DNA of 64,000 nt from Arthrobacter sp. CDRTa11 (GCF_026427775.1 NZ_CP044532.1:4960001-5024000); one strand, 5' to 3'; shown: positions 53,231-61,821, counted from the stretch's first letter. A program made the numbers and translations. The notes: generated by a model not told the origin, from the sequence alone.

Positions 53231-54430
53231 CTAACCCTTCACTCCGGCTGACACGTTCTCCAGCACCACTGCCAGGCCCTGGCCGACGCCGATGCAGATG
53301 GCCGCCACACCCCAGCGCTCCCCCGAGGCCTGCAGGCTGCGCGCGAGCGTGCCCAGGATGCGCGTGCCCGAGGCTCCCAGCGGGTGGCCCATCGCAATCG
53401 CGCCGCCGTGCCGGTTCACGATTGAGTGGTCAATCCCCCAGGCGTTCAGGCATGCCAGGGACTGCGCGGCAAACGCTTCGTTAAGTTCGACGGCGCCCAC
53501 CTGGTCCCAGCCGATGCCCGCCTTCGCGAGGGCCTTGTTCGCCGCCTCCACCGGGGCGTAGCCAAAGAACTGGGGATCGTTGGCGTGCGCGCCGCGGCCG
53601 GCGATCCGGGACAGCGGTTCCAGCCCGAGCAGCCCGGCGGCACTTTCGGAGCCGATCCACGCCGCGGAGGCGCCGTCGGACAGTGGGGACGCGTTCCCGG
53701 CGGTGACGGTGCCGTTTTCGGCCCGGAAGACCGTCTTCAGCCCGGCAAGTTTCTCCGCCGAAGAGCCCGCGCGGATGCCTTCGTCCCGGACCAGGTCCGT
53801 CCCGGGAACCGGAGCCACCAGGTTGTCGTAAAAGCCTTCATCCCAGGCCGCGGCGGAGAGGTTGTGCGAGTCCGCGGCAAATTCGTCCTGCTGCTCACGG
53901 GTCACACCGTACTTTTCACGCAGCCGCTCGGTGGCCTCGCCCAGCGAGATGGTCCAGTCCTTGGGCATCGCCTTGTTGACCAGGCGCCAGCCCAGGGTGG
54001 TGGAGGCCAGGGTCATGTCGCCGGCCGGGTAGGGCTTGTCCGTCTTGGGCAGCACCCAGGGCGCCCGGGACATCGACTCGGCACCGCCCACCAGCATCAG
54101 TTCCGCGTCGCCTGCATTGATCTGGCGGGAGGCGATGATCGCGGCATCCAGGGAGGACCCGCAGAGCCGGTTGACGGTGGTGCCGGGGATGGACACCGGC
54201 AGCCCGGCCAAAAGCGTGCCCATCCGCGCGATGTTGCGGTTTTCCTCGCCGGCGCCGTTGGCGTTGCCGAACACCACCTCGTCGATCCGCTCGGGATCCA
54301 GCTTCGGCGCCCGCTTCACGGATTCGGTGATGACGTGGGCAGCAAGGTCATCCGGGCGGACGGCGGCGAGGCCGGAGCCGAACTTCCCGAACGGCGTGCG
54401 CACGGCGTCGTACACAAAGGCCTGATTCAT
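53231..54430 (-). CDS. pcaF: Beta-ketoadipyl-CoA thiolase
   Basis: A 399-residue thiolase, last enzyme of the pathway, splitting 3-oxoadipyl-CoA into succinyl-CoA and acetyl-CoA. The acyl-accepting cysteine is C90 in VNRLCGSSLDA; the catalytic His is in HGGAIAMGHPLGASGTR; the second Cys is in AICIGVGQGLAVV. It starts 84 bp downstream of the pcaC stop, with the family A repeat in the gap, so pcaFIJ may be a separate transcript or a read-through. Confidence 0.95.
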   Translation of the reverse strand: MNQAFVYDAVRTPFGKFGSGLAAVRPDDLAAHVITESVKRAPKLDPERIDEVVFGNANGAGEENRNIARMGTLLAGLPVSIPGTTVNRLCGSSLDAAIIASRQINAGDAELMLVGGAESMSRAPWVLPKTDKPYPAGDMTLASTTLGWRLVNKAMPKDWTISLGEATERLREKYGVTREQQDEFAADSHNLSAAAWDEGFYDNLVAPVPGTDLVRDEGIRAGSSAEKLAGLKTVFRAENGTVTAGNASPLSDGASAAWIGSESAAGLLGLEPLSRIAGRGAHANDPQFFGYAPVEAANKALAKAGIGWDQVGAVELNEAFAAQSLACLNAWGIDHSIVNRHGGAIAMGHPLGASGTRILGTLARSLQASGERWGVAAICIGVGQGLAVVLENVSAGVKG

Positions 54431-54455
54431 GATGTTCCTCTGATTCTGTCTGGGG

Positions 54456-54523
54456 TTCCCAACTGGGTAGCACTAAGTGTCGTTATGAGGGCTCAAAACG
54501 ACAGTTAGCGCGACCTAGTTGGG
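54456..54523. repeat. Family A intergenic palindromic repeat, copy 3
   Basis: Same design as at 3818: TTCCCAACTGGGTAGCACTAAGTGTCGTT, core ATGAGGGCTCAA, then AACGACAGTTAGCGCGACCTAGTTGGG. It lies between pcaF and pcaC and contributes the last two sense codons and the TAG stop of pcaC (54515-54517). Confidence 0.88.
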
Positions 54524-55048
54524 TGGGGTGGGGGTGGTGGGTTGGTCGGACTCTTTTGCGTCCATTTCGGTGCTGTCCATTGCGGTGCTGTCCATTTCAT
54601 GGAAGACCTGCTGGGCTGTCTTGAACGCCGTGTTGGCAGAAGGGACCCCGCAGTAGATCGCGGTCTGGAGCAGGATTTCCTTGATCTCATCCCGGCTCAG
54701 GCCGTTGGTGATGGCTGCGCAGATATGCATGGCCAGCTCGTCCCAGTGCCCGTGCGCCACCATGGCGGTGATAGTCACCGCGGAGCGCATCTGCCTGGTG
54801 AGGCCCGGCCGGGTCCAGATGCCACCCCACGCGATCCGCGTGATCATGTCCTGGAAGTCTTCGGTGAACTCGTCTTTTGTCGCGTTGGCCCGGTCCACAT
54901 GCGCGGAACCTAAGACTTCGCGCCGGACTACCATGCCGGCGTCGTAAATCTCCTGGCTGGTTGCACCGGGTTGTACGGCCCCGTTTCGCTCGGGGACACC
55001 CTTTTCCGTGCCGTTCACTTCCACGCCGTTCATTTCCGTGCCGCTCAT
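54515..55048 (-). CDS. pcaC: 4-carboxymuconolactone decarboxylase
   Basis: A 177-residue decarboxylase that turns gamma-carboxymuconolactone into 3-oxoadipate enol-lactone. The core (about residues 28-150) has YDAGMVVRREVLGSAHVDRA, TRIAWGGIWTRPGLTRQMRSAVTITAMVAHGHWDELAMHI and IKEILLQTAIYCGVPSANTAF, typical of PcaC. The two ends are odd: N-terminal NGVEVNGTE-type and C-terminal MDSTAMDSTEMDAKE short repeats, absent from usual PcaC proteins. The stop is supplied by the family A palindrome. The start overlaps pcaD by 4 bp. Confidence 0.94.
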   Translation of the reverse strand: MSGTEMNGVEVNGTEKGVPERNGAVQPGATSQEIYDAGMVVRREVLGSAHVDRANATKDEFTEDFQDMITRIAWGGIWTRPGLTRQMRSAVTITAMVAHGHWDELAMHICAAITNGLSRDEIKEILLQTAIYCGVPSANTAFKTAQQVFHEMDSTAMDSTEMDAKESDQPTTPTPPN

Positions 55049-55863
55049 TTTGCTGCTCCGCGGGCTTCGGCCCAGGCCATGAGGCCGCGCAGCAGTTCCG
55101 CAACATGGGCGGGCGCCTCGGCGGGGGCCAGGTGCGCCACACCCTCCAGGGTCACCGCGCTTGCCGTTCCGCCGCCGGCGGTGATGCCATCGGCGATCTC
55201 CTGAACCAACGACGGCGGGGCCACACCGTCCAGGGCACCGGCGACGGCCTGCGTGGGGACGGAAATACTGCCCAGTTCTGCCCGGACGTCGTACTCTGCC
55301 AAGGCCTCACAGCAGAAGGCGTAACTGAAACGGTCGGCATCCCGGAGGGCGTGCAGGAGCCTGCTGCTGCGCTCCGGTTCGCGATCCATAAAGCCCGGCG
55401 CAAACCAGCGTTCCGCGGATCCCTGGATCATGACGGGCGTGCCCTGCTTCCGCACGGTCTCGGCGCGTTCCAGCCACCCGTCGGGTGTGCCCAGCTTGGC
55501 ACCGGTACACAGGACGGACAGGCTCTTAAGCCGCTCGCCGTGTTTGATGCCGAGCTGCAGCCCGGTGGCTCCGCCGAGGGAAACACCGGCGTAGTGGAAG
55601 GCTTCACCCGGGGCGATCGAGTCAACGAGCTCCACCACGGCATCGGCAAGGCCCGCGATGTCGAACCCTTCCGTAACTGCCGGTGACACCCCATGGCCGG
55701 GCAGGTCCCAGGCCACCACGTCGAAGTCTTTACCCAGGATCGACGCGGCCTCATTCCAGAGGACGGTGGAGGTGCCGAGGGAAGGCCCCAGCACCAGGAG
55801 GGGGTGGCCGCCGAGGGGGCGCTGAGGTGAAAGCAGGACTGCTTTCAGAGTCGGTTTAGCCAT
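55045..55863 (-). CDS. pcaD: 3-oxoadipate enol-lactonase
   Basis: A 272-residue alpha/beta hydrolase that opens the enol-lactone to 3-oxoadipate. WDLPGHGVSPAV, the nucleophile elbow YAGVSLGGATGLQLG (S95) and late LEGVAHLAPAEAPA (catalytic His) match PcaD. It overlaps pcaB by 8 bp and pcaC by 4 bp. In Rhodococcus and Streptomyces PcaD and PcaC are usually one fused protein (PcaL); here they stay separate. Confidence 0.93.
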   Translation of the reverse strand: MAKPTLKAVLLSPQRPLGGHPLLVLGPSLGTSTVLWNEAASILGKDFDVVAWDLPGHGVSPAVTEGFDIAGLADAVVELVDSIAPGEAFHYAGVSLGGATGLQLGIKHGERLKSLSVLCTGAKLGTPDGWLERAETVRKQGTPVMIQGSAERWFAPGFMDREPERSSRLLHALRDADRFSYAFCCEALAEYDVRAELGSISVPTQAVAGALDGVAPPSLVQEIADGITAGGGTASAVTLEGVAHLAPAEAPAHVAELLRGLMAWAEARGAAK

Positions 55864-57424
55864 GGTTGGCTCCGTTCGCGTCGATGTGAGCGGATGACGT
55901 GGTCTTCAGAAAGGAGTTGTCCCGGCCAGCAAAGTCCGGGAAGGCGGCGAGGATTCGGCCGGAGATCGTGCTGGCCTGCCCCAGGTAGTTCGCAGGATCC
56001 AGGAGCTCCGCCAGCTTGTCATCCGGGAGCAGGTTAGCCGGGACGGCTTCACGAAGGAGCCGTCGGTAGGTGGCACCCTGTTCCGCAGCGGGCACCTCAA
56101 GCGTGCGGTCCACCAGGGTCTGCAGTTGCTGCTTGCCGGAACGGCCGCCCTCCTGCCCGTCCGCGTCCTTGAGCAGCGGTGCCACGGCGGCGGCCACTCC
56201 TTCGGCCAGCACCAAGGGGCCGGCGAGGTCAAGGTTGCGGCGCATGGCGTCGGGGTAGGTGCGGAGGCCTTCGACCAGCTCGCCGATTTGCCCGGCCGCG
56301 CCAAGGGAAAGGGCCAACAGCTGGCGGAGTGCGGGCCATTCGCTGTGCCATGCGCCGTCAGGGCGTTCGTCGTTGAAGTTGGCCGCGGCCACGTGCAGTT
56401 GAGCGGCGAGACCGGGAGCCTGGAGTGCGGCGCTGCGGACCAGGACCGAGAGGACCGGGTTCTGCTTGTGCGGCATCGCCGAAGAAACCCCGCGACCGGC
56501 CGCCACAGGCTCGGCGAGCTCGGCAACCTCCGGACGGCTCAGGAACAGGACGTCCGCGGCGATCTTGCCGCACGCGTCCAGTACTGAGGCCAGTGCGTTG
56601 CCCAGTGACGTGACGGCCAGCCGGTTGGTGTGCCAGGGCGCGGGTGCTGCCGCCAGACCCAGCTGGGTGGCCAGGCGATCCGCCAGCGTGAAGGGGGTGG
56701 AAACCGTACCGGAGGTGAGGGCTGTGCCAGCGGCGAGCGTTCCCGCCGCTCCCCCGAACTGCACAGGCAGCTCCAGGCTCTCCAGGTGCCGGCCCGCGGC
56801 GGCCACACCGTGGAACCACTGGGCTGCCCGCAGCCCAAAGGTAAAAGGAAGGGAGTGCTGCGTCAGGCTCCTGCCCACGCACAGCGTTTCCGCATGCTGT
56901 TCCGCCAGGGCGGCGAGCGCCGCCGCCGTGCGTTTCAGGTCGCCGAGCACCGCCTGCACGGTGTGCCGGGCCACCAGCATGAGGGCGGTGTCCAGCACGT
57001 CCTGGCTGGTCAGTGACGTATGCACTGCCGTTGTGGCGCCGATACCGGCGCTGTCCAGCGCCTGAACATTCTTCCGGAGGTCTGCCAGCAGCGGGATCAC
57101 CGGGTTGCCGCCGCCCTGGGCACGGCGGGCGATGTCCGCCACGTCGTACCGTCGAGCGTCCGCAGCGGAAACCACGACGGCGGCGGAACCGGCCGGCGCC
57201 AGGCCCGCCTTTTCCAGCACGGCGGCCCAGCCGGCTTCGACGGCGAGGATGGCGCCCAGCACCGCCCTGTCCCCGGTCAGCGCCGCCACCAGTGGCGATG
57301 CCGAAACAGGACTCAGCAGGCCGACGTCGCCGTCAGCGGTGCTGAAGTGGCCAGCTCCGGTCACCGGAGTATTAACCACTGGAGAATTGGCCACTGGAAC
57401 GTGAGTCGCCGGGAGGTCTGTCAC
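55856..57424 (-). CDS. pcaB: 3-carboxy-cis,cis-muconate cycloisomerase
   Basis: A 522-residue fumarase/aspartase-superfamily enzyme that cyclises carboxymuconate to the lactone. GNPVIPLLADLRKNV, TSQDVLDTALMLV, LTQHSLPFTFGLRAAQW and the signature loop GVSSAMPHKQNPVLSVLV mark it as PcaB. It is longer than the usual 450 residues because of a repetitive N-terminal tail (PVANSPVVNTPVTGAG) and a C-terminal extension. The GTG start overlaps the pcaG stop (GTGA). Confidence 0.93.
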   Translation of the reverse strand: MTDLPATHVPVANSPVVNTPVTGAGHFSTADGDVGLLSPVSASPLVAALTGDRAVLGAILAVEAGWAAVLEKAGLAPAGSAAVVVSAADARRYDVADIARRAQGGGNPVIPLLADLRKNVQALDSAGIGATTAVHTSLTSQDVLDTALMLVARHTVQAVLGDLKRTAAALAALAEQHAETLCVGRSLTQHSLPFTFGLRAAQWFHGVAAAGRHLESLELPVQFGGAAGTLAAGTALTSGTVSTPFTLADRLATQLGLAAAPAPWHTNRLAVTSLGNALASVLDACGKIAADVLFLSRPEVAELAEPVAAGRGVSSAMPHKQNPVLSVLVRSAALQAPGLAAQLHVAAANFNDERPDGAWHSEWPALRQLLALSLGAAGQIGELVEGLRTYPDAMRRNLDLAGPLVLAEGVAAAVAPLLKDADGQEGGRSGKQQLQTLVDRTLEVPAAEQGATYRRLLREAVPANLLPDDKLAELLDPANYLGQASTISGRILAAFPDFAGRDNSFLKTTSSAHIDANGANHG

Positions 57425-57984
57425 TGGAAGTCCAGGAACACTGTTTCGCCCTCACCCTGCAGGCGGACGTCCCAGGTGAGCCCGCCGTCGGGGTCCCGGC
57501 GGGCGATGAGGGTCTTGCGGCGGTGCGGCTCAAGGGAGCTGAGCAGCGGGTCGGCGGCCAGGGCTTCCTCGTTTTCCGGAAGGTAGATGCGCGTGAAAAG
57601 ACGGTTCATCAGGCCGCGGGCGAAAACTGCCACCGCGATGAACGGTGCGGCGCCCGCCTCGGTGGGACCGGGGTTGACGGTGGTGAAGGTGTACACGCCG
57701 GAGTAGCCCACGGCAGCGCGGCCCCAGCCGGTGAAGGTGTAGCCGTCGCGGACCAGCGAGCCGGTGCGCTGCACGATTTTGCCGTCGGCGTCGGGTTGCC
57801 AGATCTCCAGGATGGCGTCCGGGACAGTCTCCCCGGCGCCGTCGTACACCGTGCCTTGGAGCCGGATGGAACCAGGGGAGCCCGGGGCAAGGAGTTCGTT
57901 GTCCTTCTCGTAGGGCAGGGCGTAGCCGTAGAAGGGCCCGACGGTCTGGCCGGGGGTGGCCACAAGCTTGGGAGTCGTGTTCAC
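57421..57984 (-). CDS. pcaG: Protocatechuate 3,4-dioxygenase alpha subunit
   Basis: A 187-residue subunit of the ring-cleaving enzyme; it holds no iron but completes the active site. ATPGQTVGPFYGYALPY, LEIWQPDADGKI and FTTVNPGPTEAGAAPFIAVAVFARGLMNRLFTRIYLP are typical. The GTG at 57984, with GAGG 6 bp before it, is preferred over the ATG at 57996, whose Shine-Dalgarno would sit too close. It starts 1 bp after the pcaH stop and overlaps pcaB by 4 bp. Confidence 0.93.
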   Translation of the reverse strand: MNTTPKLVATPGQTVGPFYGYALPYEKDNELLAPGSPGSIRLQGTVYDGAGETVPDAILEIWQPDADGKIVQRTGSLVRDGYTFTGWGRAAVGYSGVYTFTTVNPGPTEAGAAPFIAVAVFARGLMNRLFTRIYLPENEEALAADPLLSSLEPHRRKTLIARRDPDGGLTWDVRLQGEGETVFLDFQ

Positions 57985-57985
57985 G

Positions 57986-58855
57986 TTATTCCTCATCTCC
58001 GGCCGCGCCGAACGCCTCGTTTTCAGTCCAGGTCCGTTTGGATCCTGTCAGGACGATGTCCCAGTTGTAGCCCAGCGCCCATTCGGGCTCGGTGAGGCTG
58101 TGGTCGTAGCTGGCCACCAGGCGGTCCCGGGCGTCCTGGTCCACAATCGACTGATAGATGGGGTCCAGCGGGAACAGCTGGTCGCCCGGGAAGTACATCT
58201 GGGTGACAATGCGCTGGGTGAACTCTGTGCCGAACATCGAGAAGTGGATGTGGGCCGGGCGCCACGCGTTGAGGTGGTTCTTCCAGGGATAGGCACCGGG
58301 CTTGATGGTGATGAACCGGTAGGAACCATCCGGACCCGTGATGCAGCGGCCAATGCCGGTGAAGTTGGGGTCCAGGGGCGCGGGGTGCTGGTCCCGCTTG
58401 TGGATATAGCGGCCGGATGCGTTGGCCTGCCAGATTTCCACGAGCTGGCCCGCCACGGGGCGGCCGTCGCCGTCCAGCACTTTCCCCTGCACAATGATCC
58501 GCTCGCCCTGGGGTTCGCCATTGTGCTGGATGGTCAGGTCCGATTCGAGCTGGTGTACGTCCTGGTGCCCGAAGGCCGGCGAGTACAGCTCGATGGTCTC
58601 CGGGTCCGCGTGGTGCAGGCTTTTGGTGGGATGGCGCAGGATACTGCTGCGGTACGGCGGGTAGTCCAGCCGTGGCTGCGTTTCGGCCGGGGTGCCCTCT
58701 TTCAGCTTCCGCGCGTATGCGTCGCTGATGGCGTTGATCTCCGCACTGAGGTCGGCCTGGGTTTCGATGGCGCGGTCCAGGGGCAGGTGCGCGGCATGGG
58801 GTTCTGCGTGCGGTACGAGCTCGTCGGTCCCAAGCTGGTTGGCTTCTTGCGGCAC
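57986..58855 (-). CDS. pcaH: Protocatechuate 3,4-dioxygenase beta subunit
   Basis: A 289-residue catalytic subunit with the non-haem Fe(III) that opens protocatechuate to 3-carboxy-cis,cis-muconate. The iron ligands fall in GAYPW (Tyr) and WRPAHIHFSMFG (His, His); the other Tyr lies in SGRYIHKRD. VEIWQANASGRY is the family signature. I prefer the GTG at 58855, which follows AAAGGAG at ideal spacing; a TTG at 58897 overlapping the quiC stop is the alternative and adds 14 residues. Confidence 0.94.
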   Translation of the reverse strand: MPQEANQLGTDELVPHAEPHAAHLPLDRAIETQADLSAEINAISDAYARKLKEGTPAETQPRLDYPPYRSSILRHPTKSLHHADPETIELYSPAFGHQDVHQLESDLTIQHNGEPQGERIIVQGKVLDGDGRPVAGQLVEIWQANASGRYIHKRDQHPAPLDPNFTGIGRCITGPDGSYRFITIKPGAYPWKNHLNAWRPAHIHFSMFGTEFTQRIVTQMYFPGDQLFPLDPIYQSIVDQDARDRLVASYDHSLTEPEWALGYNWDIVLTGSKRTWTENEAFGAAGDEE

Positions 58856-58893
58856 GGCTGGCTCCTTTCGGGTGGGTGGTTCTTGCGGAGGGT

Positions 58894-60816
58894 TCAAAAG
58901 CGTTGGAGTGAGTCGTACTGGACGGCGTGCCGCACCGGAGCGTTGGGCGCCCCGTAGCCGCCGTAGTTGCCCCGGCGTTCCACCATTTCGAAGAACACAC
59001 TGCCTACGGTGGCGGTGTAGAAATGGAGGAATTCCCCGTCGGCGTCCCGGTCATACAGGAGGTTGAGTTCCTGAAGAGTGGCCAGGAATGTCGGTTCAAG
59101 GCCGAACCGGGCGTCCAGGTCCTCGTAATAGTTGGCCGGAATCTGCAGGAACTCAAGGCCCCGGTCCCGGGCGGACCGCGCCGCTGCCACGAGGTCGTCC
59201 ACGGCGAAGGCGATGTGTTCCTGGTACGTTTTTCGGATCCCGCTCTGGGTTTGCTGCACGGGTGCGAGATTCAGCACGAGCCGCACGGCGCCGTCGGAAG
59301 TCTGCATGACCTGCGAGCGGACCAGCCCGCTGGGGCTCGGAACTTCGGCGAAGGGCTGCGGTTCCAGGGCCAGTGCGCTGGTGTAGAAGAGAACGGCTTC
59401 GTCGAAGTGCTGCCACGGCTGGGCAAGGTTCACGTGGTCAATGACGGCATGAGCGGTGGCGCCGTCCGGCAGGGAAGGGTGTTCCAGGCCGCCTCCAGAC
59501 TCGGGCGCCTGGCCAAATTCGTTCGCCTGGCCAAATTCAGCAGTCCAGGCTGCTGTGCCGTCCGGGCTGCCCTGGCAGAGGAAGATCTCGGTGGAGTCCG
59601 GCGCGGAGATGCCCTGGAAGACTTCCTCGTCGGCCTGCACCTTCCGGGCCACCACCGGCGCCTTGAGTTGCTGTGCCCGGGCGGAGGCAATCAGGGGCGA
59701 ATCGACGTCGAACCCCAACGCGGCGATAGCCGGTTCCGAGTGCGCCGCCGCCTGCTCGTTAATGATCACGCGGGCCTGGCCCATGGTCCAGAGCTGGACG
59801 TCCTTGGTGCGGTGCCGTCCGTTGAATTCGAAGCCGAGCTGCCCCAGGAGCTTCTCCAGCTGGACGGTGTCCTCGGCCTTGACCTCGGCGAAGTTGAATC
59901 CGGCCGGTTCGCTCACCTTGGGCAGCGTGGCCAGTTCCATGGGATAACGACGGCGGGAGCCAGGAGCACTGCCCGCCGCGCCTTCGGCGGAGGTGCCGGC
60001 AAGCCACGTGGCGCTCTGCTCCTCCAGCCAGATCAGCGAGCGCATGGCGTCCACGGCTGTGCGGTCAACGCTGGACTGGCGGAAGACGTCGTTAAAGACT
60101 TCCAGGGAAACCGGGCCCGCGTACCCGGCACGGACCACGTGGCCCATGAACTTGGCGAGCTCGAACTGGCCTTCACCGGGGAACACGCGGTAGTGCCGGC
60201 TCCAGGAAAGCACGTCCAGGGACAGCTTGGGGGCATCGGCCACCTGAACGAAGAAAATCTTCTCGGGGTTGAAGGCCTCGATGGGAGCGGTGTCCCAGCT
60301 GCGGGACAGGATGTGGAAGGAGTCCAGGCACGTGCCCAGGTTGGGGTGGTCCACGGCCTCCACGAGCCGGTGGGCGTGCTCGTAGTCGTTGACGTACTTG
60401 CCCCAGGCGAGCGCTTCGTAGGCAACATTGACCCCGTACTCCCCGGCGAGTTCAGCCAGCCGGCCCAGCTGCTCTGCGCGGAGCTCGTCGCTGTCGATGC
60501 TGGCGGTGGCCACGTTGGAGCAGACCAGGATAGTGTCCATACCCAGCCTGGACATGAGCCTGAATTTGGCTTCGGCGCGGCGGAGGTTGGCGGCCAGCAG
60601 CTCGTCAGGAACGCTGTCGAAGTCCCGGAACGGCTGATAGAGGTCCAGCGTGAGACCAAGGTCCGCTGCCATCTTGTGGATGTCCTCGGGCGGAAGGGAA
60701 GACGTGACGAGGTCCTGCTCAAAGACTTCGATCCCGTCGAAGCCGGCGATGGCGCAGGCCTGCATCTTTTCCTTCAGGGTGCCGGAGAGGCAGACGGTGG
60801 CAATTCCGGTGCGCAT
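58894..60816 (-). CDS. quiC: 3-dehydroshikimate dehydratase, two-domain (QuiC/QsuB type)
   Basis: A 640-residue enzyme that dehydrates 3-dehydroshikimate to protocatechuate, linking the shikimate and Pca parts. Domain 1 (about 1-280) is a TIM barrel of the sugar-isomerase type; metal ligands expected from Pseudomonas QuiC1 are visible at E134, D165, H168, Q191 and E239. Domain 2 (about 300-640) is a 4-hydroxyphenylpyruvate-dioxygenase-like VOC region with IDHVNLAQPW, EHIAFAVDDL and VFFEMVERRGNYGGYG. A six-residue tandem repeat (EFGQAN/EFGQAP) sits in domain 2. Start overlaps qsuD by one base (TGATG). Confidence 0.93.
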   Translation of the reverse strand: MRTGIATVCLSGTLKEKMQACAIAGFDGIEVFEQDLVTSSLPPEDIHKMAADLGLTLDLYQPFRDFDSVPDELLAANLRRAEAKFRLMSRLGMDTILVCSNVATASIDSDELRAEQLGRLAELAGEYGVNVAYEALAWGKYVNDYEHAHRLVEAVDHPNLGTCLDSFHILSRSWDTAPIEAFNPEKIFFVQVADAPKLSLDVLSWSRHYRVFPGEGQFELAKFMGHVVRAGYAGPVSLEVFNDVFRQSSVDRTAVDAMRSLIWLEEQSATWLAGTSAEGAAGSAPGSRRRYPMELATLPKVSEPAGFNFAEVKAEDTVQLEKLLGQLGFEFNGRHRTKDVQLWTMGQARVIINEQAAAHSEPAIAALGFDVDSPLIASARAQQLKAPVVARKVQADEEVFQGISAPDSTEIFLCQGSPDGTAAWTAEFGQANEFGQAPESGGGLEHPSLPDGATAHAVIDHVNLAQPWQHFDEAVLFYTSALALEPQPFAEVPSPSGLVRSQVMQTSDGAVRLVLNLAPVQQTQSGIRKTYQEHIAFAVDDLVAAARSARDRGLEFLQIPANYYEDLDARFGLEPTFLATLQELNLLYDRDADGEFLHFYTATVGSVFFEMVERRGNYGGYGAPNAPVRHAVQYDSLQRF

Positions 60817-61697
60817 CAGGCGGCCACCTCTTCGGCGGCAACAAGCTCCAGGAAGTGCGAACGCATCCGCCCGGCGTCAGGTTCCAGGCCGGTGAAGATC
60901 CGGAAGGCGTCAGCTGCCTGCCCCACGGCCATGCGCCCGCCGTCCAGGACCTCGCAGCCCTTGGCCCGGGCAGCCAGCACCAGCTCCGTGTCGATGGGAC
61001 GGTAGACGATGTCCGCCACCCAGTGCCGGGGTTCCAGCAGGTCAAGGTCCAGGGGCACTCCCGGGTGGGCTGCCATCCCCACGGGGGTGCAGTGCACCAG
61101 GCCGTCGGCCAGCAACATCAGCTGCGGCAGCTCCGCCGTCGTCCGTGCTGTCACGGTGCGGTCGGGGAAGAAGCCGGCCAGCTGGGCGGCGCGGGCCGCG
61201 CCCCGGGCAGGGTCCATGTCCACCAGGTCCAGCTGCCGCACTCCGGCGGTGAGCAGGGCATAGGCGACGGCGGAACCGGCGCCGCCTGCTCCGAGCTGGA
61301 CCACGCGGTCCAGCCCGGCGCCGGGCAGGCCGGAGGCAAGGGCGGCGGCGAAGCCGGAGAAGTCCGTGTTGTGGCCAACGAACCGGCCGTCCTCAATCAC
61401 CACGGTGTTGACGGCGCCCAGCCTGCGGGCATCCTGGGAAACCTCGTCCAGGTGCTGCAGGACCAGCTGCTTGCATGGGTGGGTGATGTTCAATCCGTTG
61501 AAACCCAGGCTGCGGGCGCTCTTCAGCAGGTCACCGACGGATTCTGCCGGCTCCTTGATTTCGAGGAGATCGATGGGCCGGTAAAGGTAGCGCAGGCCCT
61601 GCACGTCACCTTCGCGTTCGTGCATGTGGGGAGTGAGTGATGGCATCACGCCATCGCCGACCAGTCCCACAAGGTAGGACTCAGTTCGATTACTCAT
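60816..61697 (-). CDS. qsuD: Quinate/shikimate dehydrogenase (QsuD/AroE type)
   Basis: A 293-residue NAD(P)-dependent dehydrogenase, first gene of the long operon. The catalytic lysine is K76 in NGLNITHPCKQ; D112 is in GHNTDFSGF; the nucleotide loop is QLGAGGAGSAVAYAL. The substrate-binding start reads SLTPHMHEREG rather than the S-x-S-P-x-x-HN of biosynthetic AroE, as in catabolic QsuD of Corynebacterium. It is therefore probably the catabolic enzyme giving 3-dehydroshikimate or 3-dehydroquinate. The ATG follows GAAGGAG. A three-half-site operator lies 87 bp upstream. Confidence 0.9.
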   Translation of the reverse strand: MSNRTESYLVGLVGDGVMPSLTPHMHEREGDVQGLRYLYRPIDLLEIKEPAESVGDLLKSARSLGFNGLNITHPCKQLVLQHLDEVSQDARRLGAVNTVVIEDGRFVGHNTDFSGFAAALASGLPGAGLDRVVQLGAGGAGSAVAYALLTAGVRQLDLVDMDPARGAARAAQLAGFFPDRTVTARTTAELPQLMLLADGLVHCTPVGMAAHPGVPLDLDLLEPRHWVADIVYRPIDTELVLAARAKGCEVLDGGRMAVGQAADAFRIFTGLEPDAGRMRSHFLELVAAEEVAA

Positions 61698-61783
61698 CCG
61701 GGCAGCTCCTTCGATACGGCACCGGGCGGGCAGCGTGGCTCAAGGCGGACGCTACGGACCAGGTAGGGATTACAGTACAGCAC

Positions 61784-61821
61784 TTGTTCACTTCTCGCAC
61801 GCTTGTTCTACATACGAACAA
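61784..61821. promoter_or_regulatory. Three-half-site operator before the qsuD-quiC-pca operon
   Basis: TTGTTC at 61784-61789 and again at 61803-61808, then its inverse GAACAA at 61816-61821: a perfect dyad TTGTTC-TACATAC-GAACAA plus a direct repeat with a 13-bp gap. This matches the known PcaU/PobR site layout (palindrome plus third repeat). It is 87 bp before qsuD and just beyond the IclR gene end. Confidence 0.75.

Noticed and set aside
60816-61697. Biosynthetic AroE
   Set aside because: The gene sits in a catabolic operon and its substrate-binding N-terminus differs from the biosynthetic S-x-S-P-x-x-HN pattern; it matches catabolic QsuD better.
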